From contig USFO01000056.1 in NCBI GenBank assembly GCA_900553955.1, positions 1-10,587 on the forward strand: 10,587 nt of DNA, given 5' to 3'. The notes under the pieces are model-generated. The model made no database searches. It was given only the letters and a program-made list of their open reading frames with translations, and was not told where the DNA came from. Position 1 is the first letter of the stretch. Each line of letters opens with the position of its first letter. This DNA comes from an uncultured Oscillospiraceae bacterium (GTDB taxonomy: Bacteria > Bacillota > Clostridia > Oscillospirales > Ruminococcaceae). Position numbers and translations under genes: made by a program. Shown here piece after piece: positions 6,664-10,587 of this stretch.

Positions 6664-6698
6664 TTTACAAAGGGTTATGAACGGTGTATAATATACAC
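6664..6698 (+). promoter_or_regulatory. Promoter of the XRE gene with a palindromic operator over the -10 box
   Basis: TTTACA (6664-6669), a 17-bp spacer, and a perfect TATAAT (6687-6692) lie upstream of the XRE start. The perfect palindrome GTGTATA-A-TATACAC (6684-6698) covers the -10 box. This placement fits autorepression by the XRE protein. On the minus strand the same palindrome contains TATTAT, which may serve the phosphatase gene, though no good -35 is seen there. Confidence 0.7.
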
Positions 6699-6729
6699 AC
6701 TGTTATCGAATAAAGGTGGGCATTGTAAT

Positions 6730-7401
6730 ATGCAGTCGGATTTTCCGAGAGTTATTTCCCTGCTTAGAAAAGAAAAACATCTGAGCCAGAAAGAAGCCGC
6801 TGCGGCGCTTGGCGTTTCTCAGGCTCTGCTTTCTCATTATGAAAAAGGAATACGCGAGTGCGGCCTTGATTTTCTTGTTCGCGCCGCGGATTATTACGGT
6901 GTTTCCACCGATTATCTGCTGGGTCGTTCCGCCGACCCGGACGGCATGACCATTGCCGCCGAGGATATTCCGGAGCCGGATTCCGCCGGAAAGGAGAACG
7001 GAATGTCCTCCGCCGGAGTTCTGCCGGTGCTCAACAAAAAGCTTATTGCAAATTCCATGAACGTGGTGTTCGACCTGCTGGCAAAAAGCGGCAGCAAGGA
7101 GCTGACGAAGCAGGTTTCCGGCTATCTTATGGCGGCGGTTTACCGTATGTTCAGAATTATATACTCTTTTTGCCGCAAAAACAACATGAATATGTTCAGC
7201 GTGAAGGATCCCGGCGCGCTGGAGAGCGCGGACGCCTATATGAAAGCCTGCGAATGCCGCGCAAGGCGGCTTGAGGGGGATTCCTCCGTCAACGGGGAGA
7301 ACCTTTATGCGTCCTCCGAGAGTATTGCCAGAAGCTACCCGCTTTTTGCCTCCAGCCTGTTCAACCTCATCAAGAGCTGTGAAGACGGCATGGAGAAGTG
7401 A
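6730..7401 (+). CDS. XRE-family helix-turn-helix transcriptional regulator
   Basis: A 223-aa DNA-binding protein. Residues about 6-65 form a Cro/cI-type helix-turn-helix, with LSQKEAAAALGVSQALLSHY at 18-37 and EKG at 38-40, followed by DYYGVSTDYLLGRS, the usual end of this domain. The remaining 150 residues look helical (NVVFDLLAKSGSKELTKQV, YLMAAVYRMFRIIYSF) and probably serve for dimerisation or sensing; no ligand motif is recognised. The frame is open far upstream, but ATG at 6730-6732 is chosen because it follows AAAGGTGG by about 10 nt and lies about 35 nt after the promoter. It is divergent to the phosphatase/DUF975 operon, and an intrinsic terminator follows. The target is unknown; self-regulation through the palindrome is an inference. 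Confidence 0.88.
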   Translation: MQSDFPRVISLLRKEKHLSQKEAAAALGVSQALLSHYEKGIRECGLDFLVRAADYYGVSTDYLLGRSADPDGMTIAAEDIPEPDSAGKENGMSSAGVLPVLNKKLIANSMNVVFDLLAKSGSKELTKQVSGYLMAAVYRMFRIIYSFCRKNNMNMFSVKDPGALESADAYMKACECRARRLEGDSSVNGENLYASSESIARSYPLFASSLFNLIKSCEDGMEK

Positions 7402-7471
7402 TGATATTATTTTAGCATAACTGCGGGATAAAATAAACACGATATTTGCAAATAAATTTGTTTTTACGAAG

Positions 7472-7498
7472 GCGTCCGCGAAAGCGGACGCTTTTTTT
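7472..7498 (+). terminator. Intrinsic terminator after the XRE gene
   Basis: A perfect 8-bp stem GCGTCCGC (7472-7479) / GCGGACGC (7484-7491) with a GAAA tetraloop is followed by seven T. It ends the XRE transcript about 70 nt after its stop. Confidence 0.93.
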
Positions 7499-7614
7499 GC
7501 GGCTGAAGCCGCAAATGAAGTGCGCGGTGGTGCATGAAGCGCACCCTTCGGGCGCATGAAAAATGAAGGAGCGCGCGCCGTGCGCGCACATTTTGATGGG
7601 GGAGCGGCACAGAG
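7497..7614. repeat. Hairpin array 1 with ATGAAG linkers
   Basis: Short hairpins are separated by ATGAAG or ATGAAGC: TTGCGGC (7497-7503) / GCCGCAA (7508-7514), TGCGC (7521-7525) / GTGCA (7530-7534, one G-T pair), and GCACCC (7541-7546) / GGGCGC (7550-7555). An 8-bp stem at 7571-7578 / 7582-7589 with loop CGT and one mismatch follows. Bases 7531-7614 match 10286-10369 with five differences, all C/T transitions. Starts right at the T-run of the terminator. Not a CRISPR: no constant long repeat, and units are hairpins. Confidence 0.75.
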
Positions 7615-7724
7615 GTAACGGAGCCGAGAAAAGCTCCGCGAACGCTTGCGGTAAACCCTGCACAAGGGGAGCCGAGATGTGCTATGCAAACGCTCGCTGT
7701 AAACCTGTTTCCCTCTGCAACAAG
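7615..7724. other. Decayed repeat halves, no gene
   Basis: It contains a 6-bp hairpin CGGAGC / GCTCCG. It also has a lone arm GCACAAGGGGAGCCGAG (7659-7675) that matches an outer arm of E1-E3 in inverse orientation. An AACGC...GTAAACC motif occurs twice (about 7639 and 7689). It looks like remnants of the palindromic elements. Confidence 0.45.
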
Positions 7725-7770
7725 TTTTCCACAAAAAGTTGAAAACTCGTAGTTTTCAACATTATCCATA
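7725..7770. repeat. Inverted repeat with DnaA-box-like sites (cluster B, left part)
   Basis: TTTTCCACA (7725-7733) and TTATCCATA (7762-7770) each differ by one base from the DnaA box TTATCCACA. Between them is a perfect 10-bp inverted repeat GTTGAAAACT (7738-7747) / AGTTTTCAAC (7751-7760) with a 3-nt loop. It matches the layout of cluster A at 4231-4264. Confidence 0.7.
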
Positions 7771-7831
7771 TTTTTACCAATTAAGAGTGCTAACTCAAAA
7801 ATGAAGCGCTTTTGGTGGAAAACGCAGTTAT

Positions 7832-7925
7832 TGTTGAAAACTTTGTTGAAAGTTTGTTGAAAAGTTGAAAATTTCGGTGGAAAAGTGGCAAAAAATGCGA
7901 TTTCACTTTCTTTAATTATTTCTTT
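7832..7925 (+). repeat. 95-bp direct repeat, copy B, with GTTGAAA motifs and DnaA-box-like sites
   Basis: Nearly identical to 4326-4420. GTTGAAA motifs start at 7833, 7845, 7856 and 7864, with the same 12, 11, 8 spacing. GGTGGAAAA occurs at 7814-7822 and 7876-7884 (complement TTTTCCACC). The shared sequence continues through AATGCGATTT and CTTTCTTTAATTATTTCTTT, then a T-rich tract to about 7965 that would melt easily. Confidence 0.8.
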
Positions 7926-8042
7926 TTTTTCTTGATATATTTCTTGGTCTTGTTCTTGTTTTATATATAGGCATTTTCGGGATGGGAAAAATGGCAAGTG
8001 ATATAAATGAAGAAATTTTTCTTGTATGCGGCAGACGGCACG

Positions 8043-8090
8043 AATTGTGAGGCATAAAATTCAGTGCTTCGGAAAAACATCATCACAATT
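8043..8090. repeat. Inverted repeat AATTGTGA / TCACAATT in the region upstream of the lipoprotein operon
   Basis: Perfect 8-bp arms (8043-8050 and 8083-8090) are separated by 32 bp. It may be an operator upstream of the promoter at 8135; role unknown. Confidence 0.4.
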
Positions 8091-8114
8091 TTGCGTTTGT
8101 AAAGCGGTTTAACA

Positions 8115-8167
8115 CAATATTCACATCATATTGATTGACAAAAAGCGATTATTTGTATTATTATAAT
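8115..8167 (+). promoter_or_regulatory. Promoter of the lipoprotein-response regulator operon
   Basis: A perfect -35 TTGACA (8135-8140) is followed by TATTAT at 18 bp (8159-8164) or TATAAT at 21 bp (8162-8167); the first spacing is more likely. Just upstream a perfect 6-bp inverted repeat CAATAT (8115-8120) / ATATTG (8128-8133) abuts the -35, a place where a regulator could act. Confidence 0.65.
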
Positions 8168-8211
8168 ATACTAAAGACAGACTGTTTTAACGAAAGGAGG
8201 CGCAAAGCCTT

Positions 8212-9525
8212 TTGAAAAAGATATTGCTTTTATTTGCGGCGGCGTTTTTCGTCCTTGGCTTTTCGGGCTGCAGCGCCTTTGAAACAGATACCGAGGTGTT
8301 GATGCAGCCCCCGAGCCTTACGGAGGAGCAGGCAAAATTAAATGATGCCTTGACCGGAGTTACCGGCGGCGACTTCTACCTTAAGTACCCGCTGAACAAC
8401 GGCTCCAACTCCGCATTTATGTTCTGCGACTTGGACAACGACGGCAGCGAGGAAGCGCTGGCGTTCTACTCTGCCGGGGACGACAGCTCCGGCACGCGAA
8501 TAAACATTCTTCGCCAAAGCGGCGGCGACTGGGTTTCGGTTTACGAAGCAGCGGGTTCCTCCGGCGATATTTCCGATGTGCATTTTCTTGATACCGGCAA
8601 AGAAAAGCTGCTTGTGGTAAAGTGGGACAAGGAAATCGGCATATACGACTTTGTTTCGGACCGGTTGGAGCAGCTTTATATGTCACCCTGCGACGGAATC
8701 GAGCTTGCGGACATGAACGGCGACGGCGTTTTGGATGTTATCGTGTTCGGCGGTTCGTATGACAACCGCTTCACCGCAAGGATTCTTTACAGCAGCGGGG
8801 ACGGCATGGAAATAAGCGAAGCCGTATATATCAACGCCGAATACGCTAACATATACTCCACCGCTGTGGGCGGACTTGGGGATGGGCGCACCGGATTCTT
8901 TGTCGACTCAAAGATTTACGACAATATTTATCTGACCGAGGTGCTGGTGCTGGAGGGCGAACGCACGCTGCGGTACACCATAGCCTCCTTTATTGTGGAG
9001 GAGGAAGAGGAAAGCAGCGGAACAGGCTTTGTAATCAACAAGCGCGGAATGTATGCGCGGAATACCGCCGCCGTCTGCACGGATATTGACGGCGACGGAA
9101 TTATCGAAATGCCGGTGGAAATCCGCGAGGACACCGTAACCACGGACAGCTATGACGAAAGCCGTATTTATTTTATCAAGTATGTTAAATACAACGGCGC
9201 TGACGCGCTTCCGGTATGGTACGGCTTTGCAAACGGCGAGGACGGATATGTTTTCCGCCTTGAGCAGGAGTGGAGCAGCGGAGTTTCGATTAAATACAGC
9301 CAAAATTTCGGCGAATACGCCTTCATCGATATTGAAAAGGGCGAGGAAGTGCTTTCAATCCGCTCTGTACGCGCCGGAGCGTATCAGGATATTTACGAGG
9401 GCGACGAGATCCTTGCAGGGAAGAACGGAACAAAGGCATTTTATGTCACCGTTCGCGCAAAGGAAGGCGACAGCTACTATATTTCGCCGGAAAGCTGCAA
9501 GGAAAGATTTACTTTTGTGAAGTAA
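8212..9525 (+). CDS. Lipoprotein with three DxDxDG (FG-GAP/VCBS-like) motifs
   Basis: A 437-aa exported protein. Residues 1-20 are a lipoprotein signal (MKK, a hydrophobic core, then FSGC with lipidated C20), so it should be anchored on the outer face of the membrane. Three calcium-type motifs lie in predicted beta-rich repeats: DLDNDG at 73-78, DMNGDG at 167-172 and DIDGDG at 291-296. Each is followed by hydrophobic strands as in FG-GAP/VCBS propeller repeats. The blade count cannot be settled by eye. The start is TTG at 8212 with AAAGGAGG 11 nt upstream. It is first in a two-gene operon; the response regulator begins 14 bp after its stop. Function unknown. A surface sensor or adhesin feeding the regulator is an inference from pairing. 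No GTGCTCA heptamer occurs in this gene. Confidence 0.85.
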   Translation: MKKILLLFAAAFFVLGFSGCSAFETDTEVLMQPPSLTEEQAKLNDALTGVTGGDFYLKYPLNNGSNSAFMFCDLDNDGSEEALAFYSAGDDSSGTRINILRQSGGDWVSVYEAAGSSGDISDVHFLDTGKEKLLVVKWDKEIGIYDFVSDRLEQLYMSPCDGIELADMNGDGVLDVIVFGGSYDNRFTARILYSSGDGMEISEAVYINAEYANIYSTAVGGLGDGRTGFFVDSKIYDNIYLTEVLVLEGERTLRYTIASFIVEEEEESSGTGFVINKRGMYARNTAAVCTDIDGDGIIEMPVEIREDTVTTDSYDESRIYFIKYVKYNGADALPVWYGFANGEDGYVFRLEQEWSSGVSIKYSQNFGEYAFIDIEKGEEVLSIRSVRAGAYQDIYEGDEILAGKNGTKAFYVTVRAKEGDSYYISPESCKERFTFVK

Positions 9526-9539
9526 GGGGGCTTTGTTAT

Positions 9540-10229
9540 ATGAAAAAGCTGCTTGTTTGTGAAGATGAGGACGCTATCCGCGAATTTGAGGTGCTGACCC
9601 TGCGCAGATCAGGCTATGAGGTGGTTGACACCGCCTGCGGCGAGGACGCCATAGAGGCGTTCAACAAGGCGCCGAACGATTTCAGCGTGGTGCTGCTTGA
9701 CATTATGATGCCCGGAATTGACGGGCTTACGGTCTGCAAAAAAATCCGCGAAAAAAACAGCCGTGTGGGAATCATCATGCTTTCGGCAAAGACTCAGGAA
9801 ATGGACAAGGTAAAAGGGCTTATGCTCGGTGCGGACGACTATGTTACCAAGCCGTTTTCGCCCAGCGAGCTTGCCGCCCGGGTGGACGCAATCTGCCGCA
9901 GAATCTCCGTTGGAAGCGAAATGCAGAGCGACGTGCTTACCTCCGGACCGTTTGTGCTGAATATGGATGGGCATACCTTTACCAAAAACGGCAAGCCCAT
10001 TGACCTTACTCAGGTGGAATTTCAGCTTATGGAGCTGTTTATGCGCAATGCCGAAACCGCCATGGAGCGCAAGCAGATTCTGGTGCGAATTTGGGGCGAA
10101 AGCTATACCGGCGACGACAAAATCGTTGATGTGAACATCCGCCGCCTGCGCATGAAGATTGAAGATGAACCCTCAAGTCCGGCTCATCTGCAAACCGTAT
10201 GGGGCTTTGGATATAAGTGGGTGCCGTGA
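9540..10229 (+). CDS. OmpR/PhoB-family response regulator
   Basis: A 229-aa two-domain regulator. The receiver domain (about 1-120) has the acidic pocket E8-D9, phospho-acceptor D54 in LLDIMMPGIDG, S82 and K104 in TKPF. A winged-helix DNA-binding domain (about 130-229) follows, with LTQVEFQLMELF, then VDVNIRRLRMKIE and the ending VWGFGYKW. The start is ATG at 9540-9542, with AAGGGGG overlapping the lipoprotein stop. It should bind DNA after phosphorylation by a sensor kinase. The kinase normally follows directly, but only repeats follow to the window end, so it is either further on or absent. The stem of a hairpin begins inside its stop codon (10228). Confidence 0.95.
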   Translation: MKKLLVCEDEDAIREFEVLTLRRSGYEVVDTACGEDAIEAFNKAPNDFSVVLLDIMMPGIDGLTVCKKIREKNSRVGIIMLSAKTQEMDKVKGLMLGADDYVTKPFSPSELAARVDAICRRISVGSEMQSDVLTSGPFVLNMDGHTFTKNGKPIDLTQVEFQLMELFMRNAETAMERKQILVRIWGESYTGDDKIVDVNIRRLRMKIEDEPSSPAHLQTVWGFGYKWVP

Positions 10230-10369
10230 GGCGACAAGGTCGCCTCAAATGAAGCACGCCTGCGGCGTATGAAGCACAGCAGAGCTGTATGAAGCGCACC
10301 CTTCGGGTGCATGAAAAACGAAGGAGTGCGCGCCGTGCGCGCACATTTTGATGGGGGAGTGGCACAGAG
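10228..10369. repeat. Hairpin array 2 with ATGAAGC linkers and 20-bp period
   Basis: Perfect hairpins: GAGGCGAC (10228-10235) / GTCGCCTC (10239-10246), ACGCC (10256-10260) / GGCGT (10264-10268), ACAGC (10276-10280) / GCTGT (10284-10288), GCACCC (10296-10301) / GGGTGC (10305-10310), and GTGCGCGC (10326-10333) / GCGCGCAC (10337-10344). All loops are 3 nt. The three middle hairpins start exactly 20 bp apart with ATGAAGC between. Bases 10286-10369 are a copy of 7531-7614. Confidence 0.8.
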
Positions 10370-10374
10370 TAATG

Positions 10375-10402
10375 CGGAATTCGGAATTCGGAATACGGAA
10401 TT
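10375..10402. repeat. Four tandem copies of CGGAATT
   Basis: A 7-bp unit repeated four times, the third ending in A instead of T. It is a simple sequence repeat at the edge of the hairpin array; it makes internal palindromes (GAATTC). Confidence 0.75.
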
Positions 10403-10587
10403 TTGCACAGAGGCGATGGAGTGCGTTCTTGGCTCCCCTGTGCTCACCGAGCGAGACGGAGCGCAGAGCGCCGCGCCAATCGCGGCTCAGCCGCCGTGCG
10501 GAGTATGCGCTTTGCGCCGCACTATCGAAATCATAACCTCGGCTGGTGCGAAGCACCTCAGGCGGTCGAGCATCCGAGGGATACTGA
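10403..10587. other. Repeat-rich intergenic tail, no gene
   Basis: GGCTCCCCTGTGC (10431-10443) repeats the left arm of E1 without its partner. It carries a GTGCTCA heptamer. Further hairpins are GCCGCG / CGCGGC around 10480-10496 and GGTGC (10545-10549) / GCACC (10553-10557), the latter nested in CCTCGG (10537-10542) / CCGAGG (10574-10579). The structure may continue beyond the window. Confidence 0.5.

Noticed and set aside
6703..7734. Minus-strand open frame opposite the XRE gene
   Set aside because: It is antisense to a clear helix-turn-helix gene and runs through its terminator and the repeat array.
7464..7997. Minus-strand frames over both hairpin arrays sharing a PHQNVRARRALL-like peptide (also 10039-10365)
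   Set aside because: The shared peptide is just the translation of the 84-bp repeat; there is no ribosome binding site and no conserved start.
7991..8050. 19-codon open frame starting MASDINEEIF
   Set aside because: Only a weak GGGATGGG precedes it and it is too short to judge; conservation would be needed.

Overview
The window looks like a chromosomal segment of a low-redundancy Clostridia genome, most likely Oscillospirales (Ruminococcaceae/Oscillospiraceae-like gut anaerobe). The reasons are the valS-folC gene pair typical of Firmicutes, strong AAGGAGG-type ribosome binding sites, TTG starts, sigma-A promoters with 17-bp spacers, a DUF975 membrane protein, and an XRE regulator of a type common in that order. 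The placement is inferred from sequence memory, not from a search.

Layout. The left third is on the minus strand: valS (valyl-tRNA synthetase, 4070 to 1452) with a clear promoter, then an intrinsic terminator, then folC (folylpolyglutamate/dihydrofolate synthase, 1386 to 88). From 4071 to 5005 there is no gene. That stretch holds the valS promoter, a cluster of GTTGAAA and DnaA-box-like motifs (copy A), three related palindromic elements (E1-E3), a + strand terminator with no upstream gene, and another hairpin. Next comes a minus-strand operon of a histidine-phosphatase-superfamily enzyme (6645 to 5974) overlapping a DUF975-like membrane protein (5992 to 5006). The latter has a low-complexity Glu-His-rich tail encoded by heptamer repeats. 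Divergently on the + strand is an XRE regulator (6730-7401) whose promoter carries a perfect palindrome over its -10 box, ending in an intrinsic terminator.

From 7402 to 8211 there is again no convincing gene. It holds a hairpin array, decayed repeat halves, a second copy (B) of the GTTGAAA/DnaA-box-like cluster, and a promoter. That promoter drives a two-gene + strand operon: an FG-GAP/VCBS-like lipoprotein (8212-9525) and an OmpR/PhoB-type response regulator (9540-10229). No sensor kinase is in view. The window closes with a second hairpin array and more repeat debris.

The known genes are ordinary. The unusual content is the repeat layer. (1) The heptamer GTGCTCA/TGAGCAC occurs about 24 times, far above chance, in all reading frames, and twice supplies a stop codon. 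(2) Arrays of short hairpins at a 20-bp period have constant ATGAAGC linkers and stems that differ in sequence yet stay self-complementary. (3) Palindromic elements have constant ends and a variable but self-paired inner stem. (4) A 95-bp sequence with DnaA-box-like and GTTGAAA motifs is duplicated about 3.5 kb apart. No transposase, CRISPR array, rRNA or tRNA was recognised.
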